A stretch of 64,000 bases of DNA, taken from positions 248,001 to 312,000 of the forward strand of contig MU839086.1 of the NCBI GenBank assembly GCA_030685235.1. Reading direction: 5' to 3'. The notes beneath the pieces are model-generated. The model had not been told where the DNA came from. It did not search any database and saw only the letters and a program-made list of their open reading frames with translations. Below, one piece after another: positions 32,934 to 44,600 of the stretch. The position numbers and the translations under genes are program-made. Each line of letters begins with the position of its first letter. The first letter of the stretch is position 1. The stretch is from Copromyces sp. CBS 386.78. Lineage: Eukaryota > Ascomycota > Sordariomycetes > Sordariales > Sordariaceae.

Positions 32934-34113
32934 AGGATCGAACTGGTCGTTGGCTGATGGTGTTGGAAGGAAGGTACGTGACGGGAGCTTATAAAGTGGA
33001 AGGTGCGGGTCATTAAACGGTAGATTTTGGGGGAAAGAGTGGGATGAGGGATGAGACGGGATGGAAGGATGGAGTGGTGGTCGGCTCGGGCTGGGAGAGG
33101 AGACGCCGGCGAGGCAGACGGGCAGGCGTACCTCTAGAGTTAGGCAGACAGACAGACACAGGCACCTAGCTGCCGCCAGCAGCGTCAACTCGAAGAAGCA
33201 CTCGCGTTTCATCCGCTGCTCTCTTCGTAGCCAGCTTTGTTAGTGCTTGCTGTAATCAATTGATGTCTTGACGACGTGATGTCTTCTGGAACTTGCGACA
33301 AGTAATGGTTTGTTTTGTTCTGTTTTGTTGTGTAGCAGGAATGTCACAGCTTCCACTTGGAATGCTTGCCATACCAGTCTCGTAAGCAAGAGACTCACCT
33401 TGGCGTGTTAGTTATGATTTGTCCTAGGTAGAGCGTCTGGTCTCCTTCCTCTGACTGCCACTCGGAGGGCATGTCAGAAGGAGCGATGGTGGGTGAATGG
33501 GAAACAGCTACCAGTTGAACAGTCGGTCCTGCCTGCTCTAAGACTCGTTATTATATGTGGAGGGTATTGTTTGGAAGTAGAGCCACGGCGAGAACGGCAA
33601 TCTCATGATCCCAAAAAGCAGAACAGAAGCGTTGGATAACACTGTTATAAGCATAGAATGAATGGCTGTGGCAGAATATCCAAGGTAGGATGCGCCTAGG
33701 TAGTAGAACGAAACGCATCAATTAGATATAAGAACGCCTAGGGAGTATAACCCGAGGTCTCGAGCTAACAAACAAACCAGTACTCGACTGTATTTTTGGA
33801 GATATGAAAAGTATAGAAACCAGAGAGTATGGACGCTGTGGCAAACAATCGCAACACCGGAACCGGACGAAATTACTTTCAGAAGACAAATCTAAACAAA
33901 GAAGCAAAACCCGTGCCAAACAAGGAAAAAAAAAACCCTAAAAATATCAGGTCATCACGAAGGCAGATGTCAAGTTACATCATCAGCGCCTACAAATGCT
34001 GGTATGAAATACATCCACAAATCCACAACTCCCACCCCTTCCCACTGCGTATATCCCTCTGTCTGCTCCAAACCAACCCATCCACCATTCAAACCGAAGA
34101 CCAGAAGTACCCC

Positions 34114-35036
34114 CTAGTTAAAGCCCAAAAAAGCAGCGACCACAGCCAGTACAATGGCAGTGGCAGGGTACCCACGAGCAGCACCAGCAGTCACAACACT
34201 AGGTTGAGCAGGAGCCTTGGTCCACGTTGGCTCAGCATGGGTGACCGGGATAACAACTTCCGTTGCAGTAGCCGTAGCGACAGCGGTCTGGGTGACGAAT
34301 GAGTCGCAAGGGACGGTCGAGAAGGAGTTCGTGGCCGGGGCGGCGGAACCGAAGGCGGGAGCCGCCCAGGCGGACCAAGGGCCGTGAGGGCCATGGGGAG
34401 GACGTGCGGGCGGGGGGTGGAATGGGGCGGCCTGTTCGTTGCGGTTAGTATTCCTTGCTGAGATTGCTGAGAGGGAGAGAAAAAAGATGATTGAAAAGAA
34501 GGAAGAAAGAAGTGGAAGAAACTTACACTAGCACCAGCAGCGTCGGTTGTGCAGGGCAGAGTCAAAACAGTGGAAGCAGTCACCACTACAGGAGCCCCGT
34601 TCCAGATAAAGTTCGTGGGGATAGGGCAATCGATGATGGTGCTTGAGGCAACAACCGCGTCACTGTCGTCACCCTCGTCATCGGAACCCTCTTCCTCTTC
34701 ACAGTCGGATTCATCTTCGGCAGTGGTGGCAACGGCATCGGCATCGTCCCCCTCATCAGCAACGTCGGTCACAGCCACGACACCATCTTCCTCGGCGGCA
34801 TCGACAGCAGCAGCCTGAGCAGGACGTCTAGCTCCTCCAGCGGGAGTACCGGGAGCAGGAGGAGCAGGAGGACCACCGGAAGGAGGACCGGAGAAACCGG
34901 CAGGAGCAGGAGCGACAGCGTCGGTAGCGGCGGCGGCGGCACCGAAGCCCGCGGGAGGAGCGCTGGTTCCCCAGTGGAACGCTGAGGCGGAGCCGGCTGC
35001 GGTGAGGGAAGTGACGATGAGCGTGGAGAGATGCAT
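34114..35036 (-). CDS. Predicted secreted GPI-anchored acidic protein, 275 aa
   Basis: Exons 34527-35036 and 34114-34431 join in phase (95 bp intron; GTAAGT donor, TACTAAC branch, AACAG acceptor). The N-terminus MHLSTLIVTSLTAAGSASA is a clear secretion signal cleaved near residue 19. Next is a Gly/Pro/Ala-rich stretch (APAPAGFSGPPSGGPPAPP), then a strongly acidic segment (DESDCEEEEGSDDEGDDSD). Two Thr/Val-rich blocks follow, each with cysteines (IIDCPIPTNF, LPCTT, VPCDSF). The C-terminus ends in a small-residue site followed by YPATAIVLAVVAAFLGFN, a hydrophobic tail without charged end residues, typical of GPI attachment. Probably a cell-wall or plasma-membrane surface protein. No enzymatic domain is seen and I do not recognise a family. 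Confidence 0.75.
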
Positions 35037-36359
35037 CTTGTCAGTTGAGAACGAAGAAAGGTGCGTCGGTGGTCTCGAAAAGAAGGAGTGTCTGTGATGT
35101 CTTCTTGGGGAAGAGTAACTAATCTTGTCAGGGAAAGGAAGATAAGAGTCTTGTGTGTGAAGTGAGCAAACACCAAGAGCGAATTAATGAGTGACTGGAA
35201 AGAGTGTGTGTGTCTAAGGAGTGACTGAGGTTGGAGGTTGGAGTTGAAATATGCTGATGATGATGATGATGGACCAGCCTCCTCGAAGTGAGCAGAGGTC
35301 TCGCATCTTTATGGACTTTGTTCAAGGGTACCGATCACCCCAGGGATATGATGCGGAGATGTAAACAAAACAGCACTTGCATCCGAATCCAGACTTGAAT
35401 AGTTGTCATGCTCCAAGTTCTGGTGACATAAACAAAGTGAATATCCGATGAGTTACGGCTACTAGTAAAGGGGATCAAAACATGAGGCGGCTCACGATCC
35501 TCCAAGAATGTGTCCCCGAGACACCCCGCCACAACTCATTCCAGGGCCAGACGACTTGCCACTAAAACACATTCCTGAGTATTAGATGCAGAATTCCAAG
35601 ATAAAATGCTTTCTAGTAAACTGTTCAACTCATTTTAATTTTGCGAGTCTAAGGATTAGGATCGAGGACCCCTCACTGAGCCCACCTACACACTGCTGGC
35701 CCGTCTTCCCACCGACCAACAGAGACAACTCTTGTTGACCTCCGTCTCCATACCATCTCTTTCTTTAGCTTGGCCCTGCCAGCTTTCTTGTGCACACAGA
35801 CTGATTGATACACGGATCTTCCCAGTTTGGAAGCCCACTTAATCGTAAGGGTTGATTATCACCTGGCCGGAACAATATTGTGCAGCCCGCAAGGGGCAAT
35901 GGCGCATTTGAACTTGATGCAATTGATCGCCCATTCCCTTTCCCCTAACGAACCGTCCGTTGCCTTGCCCACCCTTCCTTTGCCGTCAGGAACAACCCCC
36001 CCCCCCCCCCCCCTTTTGACCAGTTCGTAACCCTTCCCCAAGATGACAAAGTAAATGAAGACTATATGCAGGTGACCAGCTCTCTCCCCATCTATGTCGC
36101 GAGTTATCATTTGAACGCCGTATGTCTCCAAAGAAGAGTAAGTGAACCAGAAAGATGGTAACAACATTAGTAGATATTTAGCCACCAGGACAAGTGAAGT
36201 AACACGGGAGTCCTAGACTCCCTTGGGCAAGGTCATGAAGCCCGCTCCACGTATCTCGAGGAAGATGTTGAACGTGTTCGGAATCGGGCTTTTATTCCAA
36301 GACTTGGGTCAGGGTCGATATTTTCTCGTCCCATATTCTCGGTCACACGCATGCGGACT
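35037..36359. other. Intergenic, GPI-protein promoter / flbA 3' side
   Basis: About 1.3 kb. It holds a (GAT)5-like run at 35251-35267 in the likely GPI-gene leader and an uninterrupted C18 run at 35996-36013. No supportable gene. Confidence 0.4.
35996..36013 (+). repeat. C18 homopolymer run
   Basis: Eighteen consecutive C residues in intergenic DNA, a potential i-motif/quadruplex-forming tract, and equally a place where assemblies often misjudge length. Confidence 0.75.
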
Positions 36360-38752
36360 TCAGTTGCGGTTCGACCTGCTCTGGCTGCGCTCCAAATTGC
36401 GTCCCTGGCCATGACCGGACGTGATCGAATCGAAGTCGTAGTTTCTGAGCGTCTGCTCGTACTTCGGGTTGCGAAGGAACTTGGGGACCGAGTCCTGTGT
36501 CTTTGTTAGCTGATGATTCCGATGAGGCTCTTTTGTTATCAATTCAACTTACGCTAGCCATCAACTTGAAAACAGCGTTCTGAGCATCCTCAAAAAGCGC
36601 CGTGACTTCCCGGAGCGTATCAATCATGGTAACGTCCTGGCCCACCGCCCTGGTCATCCGTGTCGCGAGGTTGTTACGCAACTGGTGATCAATGTTGAGT
36701 TCGCATGGAGAACCAGGAGCCAAGAAAGCATTGTAGATGCCGTAGGCCTGGGCCATAATCTCCTTGATTCCATCCAAGGAAGCCGCGCTGTTGGGACTCC
36801 GTTGCGCAAGGTCGATTGCTGCTCTGCATTGACGGACAAATTCGTCGGTATCCAAGTAGAAGGCAAGGTTCTCCTCGCAGTGAGTCTCACGGAGGTTCTC
36901 GCGGAAAAGCAGGCGCAAAGAGTTTTCGTTGAGGATCTTGTCTAGGCGCTGGGTGTTGGAGTCACGCGCGATGCCAACAGAGCGGGAGGCAGAGTGGCCA
37001 TCGCTCTCAGAAGGCCGTCCGCGAACCAAGGATCCATTGACAAGGTCCCTGCCCTTGGCTGTAACCTGGTAAATGGCGTGCTTGGTTGGCTGGAATAGGT
37101 GGTGGCCGGGGTTTTGTTGCATGTGGGCCTTGTCTTGCTGAACGGACTCCATGAGCTCATACTCGACGAAAAGAGAGGCGATTTCGATCGTTTCCCTGCG
37201 GTCCACTGCGGTCGAACAGTCCATCAACCAGTCCGTGGCAGCCTTTCCAGTAAATGTATCTCGGTAGGTCCTGCCGTTCACCTTGCGTTCCGCAGCCATC
37301 TTGACACCAGTCAGACCGTCCCTGTAATCACTCAGAGAGTCCGAGTCCGCCGAGCTAACGCTCTGCTTGATGTTGAAGCCATTGGGTCCAATAAACCGGC
37401 GGAAGATGACTTCGATCAGGGCGCGGTCGGTGAGCACCTTGTCAGATTGAGGTTCGCGCTCCAAGATCACCATCTGGGGCAACGAGTTTCCAATAAGCTC
37501 GGCGACTTGCTTCTGTTGAATGCCGTTTCTAGAGCAGAAGCGATCCAAGATGGAGATACCCTTGGGTGTTAGCTGCCATACGGACCCCTTCATGTTGTAT
37601 ACCTGTTGGTATCTGCCATCCGCAGACTCGATAAACCTGGCTTCGAGGAATCTTTGACATATCGAACGGGCCATCTCCTTGGCCATTGAGAAGGTTGTTG
37701 TAGTCGTAGTGGTCACGATGCGCGAAGGGTCCTTAGGGTCCGGCATGCGGTTCGACTGCGAGAATTTGAGGGAGCCCAAGTTGTTGATGGCATCCTCAGA
37801 CAGGAAGGTGTGTTCCACCTTGGTCAGACGAACGCGATGGGCGGAGAGGGGAAGAAGGGAGACGATCAGCGTCGCAAAGAGATCTTTGAAGTCCTGTGCA
37901 TGCTGAGTTAGCGGCAGACTATTTTGGTGGTGCGAGACACTTGTCTCATGGGCCTTGTTTGCTCGGCTTGCTCAAGACAATGCTAACCTTTGTGAACGGG
38001 CGATCGTCATCCGTCATGCGCAACAGTCTCGAGGAAGTTTGATGCATCTTGTTATCAACGCGGCCGACGCGTACGGGCAGAGGCCTGTTCGGATCGGTTT
38101 CGCTATACGGTTGTGAAGGGGGATTCAGATCCCGGGGCACTAACGAGGCGGCCAAGTGCTTTTCGTCCTCGGGGGAAGACTTGGAAGCGAGCCTGGAGCG
38201 GGAGAGATTGTCCGGGCCGGGCAGCAAAGAACCGCCAACGGTGGACTCGGGGCCGGCAGAAAGACGGCCGTTTGATTGACGTGGCCGGATTATAGGTTCT
38301 GCTAAACCGGCCAAGGTTTTATCGAGAGCGGCGGCGGCGAGTGCGAATATGCCACCAGTGCGCTGGGAGCTAACAGACTGTGAGCTCAAGTGCGTCTGCT
38401 GTCGGGTTTGGGAGCCTGAAGCCGCTGGGGAAGTGGGCTTGGCAACGGTGTCGCGGAAAGAATTCGAGTTCGCCTTTGCGATTGTGTTGCCGTCTTTGGC
38501 GGGGATGGTGGTGAAGGAAGAGGAGTGGGAGGAGGTGGTATTTGAAGCGGTTCCAGAGGTTGCTGGTGCGCTACCGGTGTTTGCGCTACTGCTAATAGTG
38601 CTGATGCTGGAGCTTCTGCCGCTGGCACTCCCGGATTTACTGCTGGCGACGGTGCTACCTGTGCTTCGGTTGCCTGCTTGCAATGCGACTACTGGTGAAG
38701 AATCAGAGTTGGCTGTGGACGTTGAGCGGGACGACGACGAGCCTGCGGCCAT
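36360..38752 (-). CDS. flbA: RGS developmental regulator of the FlbA family
   Basis: GTPase-activating protein for a heterotrimeric G-alpha subunit; FlbA in Aspergillus (RGS-1-type proteins in Sordariomycetes) turns off vegetative-growth signalling to allow conidiation. Exons 37988-38752, 36553-37893 and 36360-36494 give 746 aa, with introns of 94 and 58 bp. The first 230 residues are Ser/Thr-rich and disordered. The first fungal DEP region starts at FTKDFKDLFATLIVSLLPLS (about 253) and runs to about 375. The second DEP region is near 460-536 (TYRDTFTGKAATDWLMD). The RGS box begins around 572 (LNENSLRLLFRENLRETHCEENLAFYLD) and ends at SDSVPKFLRNPKYEQTL in the last exon. An in-frame TAG directly precedes the ATG, so the coding start is fixed unless an upstream exon splices in. 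It faces the 12.5 kb gene-free region. Confidence 0.93.
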
Positions 38753-40323
38753 CTAACAGCGAGCGGGTTAGTTTGTAGATGTGTAACAGGAGGATGGGCG
38801 TGCCTTGTTCGGGATGGGCAAGCGTCGGTTCAAATAAAAGAGGGATGGTCGGCCACGACAGCCGACTGGTCAGAGCTGGTCAGAACCGGGTCCATCCAGT
38901 GTCCAGTGCTTGCTGCTCAATGGGATGCCGGGCTCGAATGCTACAAGGTACTGGAAGCAATGAACCAGCCAAGGCATTTGCAGTGGGGCACATGCAGTGT
39001 GGAGCAGGTACGGTGGGTGCAGCACTGCAGAGTGCAGACTGCAGGCTGTGACAGAGTGCAGAGTGGGAGAGAGTGGATTCAGTGGACCGGTTCTGGTGCA
39101 GTCAAGTGTACGGTGGGCGGGAGTGACAAGGGGGCACTGGGGCACACAAAGAAGGAGACTCCGAAAAGGCAATTCCATGCCCGGACAAGGCACGAGGAGG
39201 CCACGAGCACTGCGCTAGCAGCAGCTACCTTAGAAACCAAAGTGGCCCTGGGTGGATGCCCTCTCTCTCTTCTTAAGTGCGAGTGTGCGACACTCACCCA
39301 CTTTTGCCCACCACTCGCTCGCAAGGAAGCCAGCACCCAAGCCAGGATGCCAGCCGGCCTTGGGCTTGCCAGGAGTTCACGATGGACCAGGGCATGCCCG
39401 TCTCGTCTCAGGGACAGACAAGGGGCAGTGATCCCAGCGGGAGTTTCCCCCAAGAAAAGCCACAAAAAAAAAACAGGGAAGAGCAAGGGATTGACCGGCA
39501 AAAGGGTAAGGTAGGGACGCCGTGGTATCAAGAGATGGACCATTGTGAAATTCAGGTGGATGCCACCACCAAGTGAGCACTCCCATTGGCATAAACCCAG
39601 GCTCCCAGCCAGCCTGAGGACCTCACAAAGGGCCGGGGGAGGGGGGGGGGGGAAGACCTGAAAAAAGATACAGGAATCAACGGTTGAGGAAACCTAGTAG
39701 GTACCTTTCCGCCAATTGCCCAAGACTGATAAATCACGCCCTCGTGCGACATCTCTGAACCTGTCTCGCCTGTCACTTGCCGCTGGACGAAACCCCGCCG
39801 CAGCCTGCGTCTGCTATTGTGCGAGCGAACCGTGTATAAAAGCACACGGGAGGACCGCCCAAAGGTTTGCGTGAAAGGACGACGTCTGAGGCACCTCGCA
39901 CGATCGCACCGATCACCTGAGACAGGCGCACCCGCTGCGTCGCTGTTGTTATGAGCGAATCCCTGGGTGAAGCAGGCCGCCGAAATCTAGCTCCTGTCAC
40001 GAAAAATATTCTCAGCCTGCGGTTGGAAGGGAGGTAGGGACGTCTGTTGTCGTGGTCTGGGGCTTTCGCGAAAAGAAAGCGCAGGGTGACCGCGCAGGCG
40101 GAAAGGCGTGCGATGGGCGATACCTTAAGTTGACTGGGCTTGGTTAGTGTAGGTACGCAAGGACGCTCTCTTATTCTCTGTCTTTCCCCGGGCAGGCTTC
40201 AAAGACAGGTGTAGATTTTAAAGTAGGCAAAATGGCGCAAGAAACCCGACAGTCTTGTGTGAAGCCGAGGGATTCAAATGACGCAGTGTCGGGTTGAACG
40301 TGGCCGGGTGTCACGATTGTGAG

Positions 40324-40340
40324 GTTACTGTCACAGTAAC
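40324..40340. repeat. Perfect inverted repeat, 7-bp arms
   Basis: GTTACTG and CAGTAAC separated by TCA. A possible dimeric protein site or small hairpin; it could also be chance in 12.5 kb. Confidence 0.5.
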
Positions 40341-41606
40341 GGCAAGTCTTGAACGCAGGTCGCGACGCAGAAGTCCTGTCGGCCGCACTATTGAGCGGGG
40401 CAATTACACTGGGGTTTGCTGCGCGCACAGTAAGAAAAGGAAAGTCACGTTGAACGTTTGCGATTTCACAGTTTCTATCGGAGATAGTAGGTATCGACTA
40501 CTTCGTACGGGAGCTCACCGCACTGATGGCAGGAAGCAACAGATGACGGGAAAGTGAACCCGTCGCCCGTCTTCCGTCCCGTTCAAGGTCCAGTTTGCGG
40601 CTTCCGCATCTGCGGATCGTGTCGCGTGGCAATGGCATGGCTGCAAGGTATGCAGCCGAGATGCCAAAGGGTCACCGCGACTCTCTTCTCGTCTGATTAT
40701 CTTTTTCCGAAAACCAACTGGTGCCAAACGAGCCTACCGCGTTTACACAATGAACTGCACTAACGATGACTGCGTGTTGTATTTTAAGCACCGGGTAGAG
40801 TCGACTTTCTCGGAATCCGGAGACGGGGGAGGCTCTTGCTAAGCCGAAAGCTGGTGGTCTCCGTGGTTGAGGTAACGGTTGACATATCCCGAATACGGAA
40901 TTTGCGAAATCATCACCGTCCTTTTCAAATGGCCGCTTTTGGTGCGGTTGTCTATCTCGGCATTCGCAAACGGCGATGCGACGCAAAGACACTGGCACGC
41001 GGTCAAGTGGGATGAAGTCGCGGAGTCGGACTCTTTTTGGTGTGGAGTTTCCTTTCCCAGAAGACGCTACTGCACATTTGGCTCCGTAAAACCCACACAG
41101 AGTCTCTGCTCGCTTGCAATAACCATGATCTTGTTGTGGAAAGAACCGTGTACCGGAAACTCGGAGATAGATTGTGGGAGAAAGGATTATCATACCAGAT
41201 CAATCCCTCACCGTGTTGCCGGACTGCTTGAATGCGATCGGTAGCAGCTTAAGCGTATCGCGAGGTTGGATACAAACTGAACGCTGGCACGGTAATCTAC
41301 CATGTGTCATCTGGCTCACGTATGAGTGAGGCGGGGAGGAGCTGCTGAGAGATTGGCAAGAAACACACAGATCTTCCCGAGAAACCGAAAAAGGGCGGTC
41401 AGCGTTGCGACGATGGGATTTCCCTCAATGCTGATGAGGCTTGTGTGGCCAAATTGCCAAAATGGTGGAGGACACGAAGCGTTTGTGGGAAAAAATCTGA
41501 TTGGGGAACGAGCGAAATCTTCAGGACGAAAAGGAAGGTTCGTTGCAGTGCGCGTGGCTCCAGGGATCTTTTGCAAACCACGCTGCTTCAGATGGCAGGT
41601 CTTGTA

Positions 41607-41670
41607 GCAATTATTGACACTGTGCAGAATACGGAGGACCCGGACACCGGAGATGTGAGCCAATAATTGC
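41607..41670. repeat. Perfect inverted repeat, 10-bp arms, 44-bp spacer
   Basis: GCAATTATTG at 41607-41616 is the exact reverse complement of CAATAATTGC at 41661-41670. No open frame or transposon end is associated. It could form a stem in a transcript. Confidence 0.45.
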
Positions 41671-44600
41671 AAATCTGTATCTTATGGACAACCGTACCTC
41701 ATTTCCCTCGGCATCATTGGCCTGATCCTTCCCAAAGGCGACCGTTCCCGTTGCATGACTGATATGGCATCAATAAATATATGATTTTAAACATGTCATC
41801 CCGCCACGATGTTTCCCTCTTGTTGTTTCCAATGCTCACTGTTTTGTGATTGTCCTGTCGTCTATGGGCCATGGCTCAGCAGCGCACGGGTAGTTTCTCA
41901 CATAAGCCACAGCGCAACGTGCGCGCGCCCGCGGTAAGATGTCAATCGCTTGTCGCTTCATATTTATACACGAAACATAATGTCTTATCAGCATCAATGG
42001 ATCCCTTTCTTCACAGATCTCACTAGAAGTCGGACAATTGATGAAAAATGCCCGGCAATGTCAGATCTCATCCCATCATGTGACCACTTACGTAAACCTC
42101 AGGAACACGATCGACTTCCAAGACACTACACTAGTGTATTCCCCTGTTCGCCCAGCTCCCGTTTCGCTTTGACATCTCACACGCATCTCCTCGCTGGTGA
42201 ACGACGACGATGACGAGGTGCCAATGGTGGAAACGGTGTGCCAATGGAGCCATTGGATGTGAGGGAGTGGCTACGGCGTAGAACTAGATGCCGAACCGGT
42301 GCCAGTATGGAACATTGCGCAAAATTTGTGGGCTCTGCAAAATTTTGCAATGTCATCATGATGAATTTGTCGATGGTTTTAGATGGTGCAAGGCAGATCC
42401 TGGTCTAAAAAGCGGTGCACGTGCCTTCATTTTGATTTGCTTCAATTCCTTCAATTCCTGCTCAGATCAATTGAATAAACGTGGGAAAAGAGTTGGGCCC
42501 TTGATACGGTTATTCTTTCTTTAAAAAGAACATCTGTTTCCCTCACTTCATAAACCATTTGTCCAAATCTTAGTTGGAAGCATTATGCCCTTCGCTTGTT
42601 CTGCTCTTGTTCTTTTTATTCTATATTGTGCGACACGACTCTGGAAGCGAGACAAGTCAAGCTTTTGGATGATATTGCGCAGGCCGTCGGAAAAGGCTGG
42701 ACGGCGGCAGCGCCTCCACGTGTGCAGAAGCAGGCATGCTGTCAACTGCAAAAGTTGATCCTACACAGCCCACACCACACACGCACACACTACATGGCGC
42801 TGAAACTCACGTGGAAAAGTGCTCACAGCACGTGGAAATCATCCCGAACCAAGACTCTGGCAGCCAATGACCACGACGCATTTGCAGTGCGTTCTGTAAC
42901 AAAAAGGCACATTAGTGCGCCAGGCATGCTGCGGTGAACAGGGGATGGGCACAGCTGAGGTTATGCAGCCGGCAAGCGTGGTAAGAGATGTGCAGCATAA
43001 AATGGGATCTCTCCTGACCGCCAATTACCTAGGTACCTTGAGTTTGTAGCACCATTATGCGGCATGAACCTCTTTCTATCGAAGGAGGCATTAATGGATT
43101 TGCTCCGGTCTCAATACTACCTTTTTTCAGCGTAACTGCCCATAGTGATGCTGGTCATGATGACGGTCAGGGCAAACACAGGCCATGCAATGTTGCTGTA
43201 AGATTCCAAATTTCAGTCCTACCATGCGTCTGCCTCTTTACACAACACGAACGTACCTCTTGATTGCTCAGGGGTGCCAACCATGTTACCGAATTCATTG
43301 TGATCTTTTACTGCATGTGCTTGTCTCCGCTCAACACGCACGTGGATGAGTGCGGGCTGCAATCTGTCCGCGACGTGACGAGGTGGCATCAGGAGAAGCG
43401 GGGTCACCGCTGAAGAAGTCAATGTTGACAGAAGTGTACCTACTCTGCGATCTTGCCGTGGGTTGGGCAGATGGCGGGAGCTATATTACTGATGTAAGAT
43501 CGGGATACTCTACATTGTGGTGTGGTCCCGTCTCAGCAGCATTGTGGGAATGGCGGCAAGGCAAAATCGCGTAACAACTGTTGGACACCTCAAGGACCGC
43601 TTCAAAGCCCCGCGCGGTAAACAGGATCCCATGTTCAGGGTCAAAACTATAATTAACACGACTAGGGAGAGAAAGATTCCAAAACGTCCAAAGTCCGATG
43701 GACAAGGATTCCCCTTTTTACTCTCAAATGGGCAAGGACCAGGACGCGCTTCTGGCTCCACAAATCTGGCTCGGCAGTCTCAGACTTTTGACACTCACAG
43801 AAATGGCCCGCTTTCTTTCCACATTGGATCTCATCCATTATTACGCGGCTGGCCCATATGATGAGTATCCACCGTGGACGAGCTTATCGACGAGCCTCTT
43901 CCCTTTTCCAGCGCTGCCAAAGGACGGACTCTGGAGATCCTCAAGAACACCCCAAACCACAATCGCGCAGGTGAGCGAGTATTGACTTGCATTGTCGCGA
44001 GTCGGTCACCTAGAGATTAATAATCAGGGTTGCTTTGGCCTACATATATCACTGCGACAGTTGAATGCGACTGGATGCTGCTGGGCTATCAGGCTTGCCC
44101 GCTGCGGGCCCTTGGGCCGACCAGCCTGCCATCCCATCTCTACCCACCCTGCCGTGCCATGCCATGCTGATGTTCCTGGCTGGCCATTTTTGCTCTGATT
44201 CTAGAAGCTCAACCATATCTTCCATGGCCCCACAAGTCAGCATTGCACCCGATTTGCCACGGCGACACAAGCCATGGTCTTTCTCGGTGGGACGGGGTGA
44301 ACTTTGACGGGTGTGGGGGGCCGTCGGGGCCTGTCGGCCATCTGGGATTTGGCTGACCCAGCGCTCGGGACGATCCCTCTTTCGAGTCCAGATCGGACGG
44401 AAAACTGTTTAGATGAGGCGAACAAAGAACCCTTCCGAACGATCGAACACATGGGCAAAGCCGCTTGAAAGGGGCAGTTTTGACACACGACCACGTGGAG
44501 CTGGATGGAGCGCTTGCTCCGTATCCCGGCCTCAATTCCCGCGAGTCTCCGACCCTGGAAATCTCGAAAAGCATGGAGGCGGAACGTCTCGCCGACTCCG

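Larger units (their letters stand above)
32230..34113. other. Convergent spacer with tRNA-like relics
   Basis: About 1.9 kb between convergent genes. It holds the tRNA-like sequences and A26 run listed separately. Otherwise no supportable gene; 33250-34000 is AT-leaning with no structure I can name. Confidence 0.5.

Noticed and set aside
40672..41193. 173-codon minus-strand frame in the gene-free region
   Set aside because: No recognisable motif, composition like random translation (many Arg/Cys/Ser), no supporting splice sites, and overlapping frames of similar quality on the other strand.
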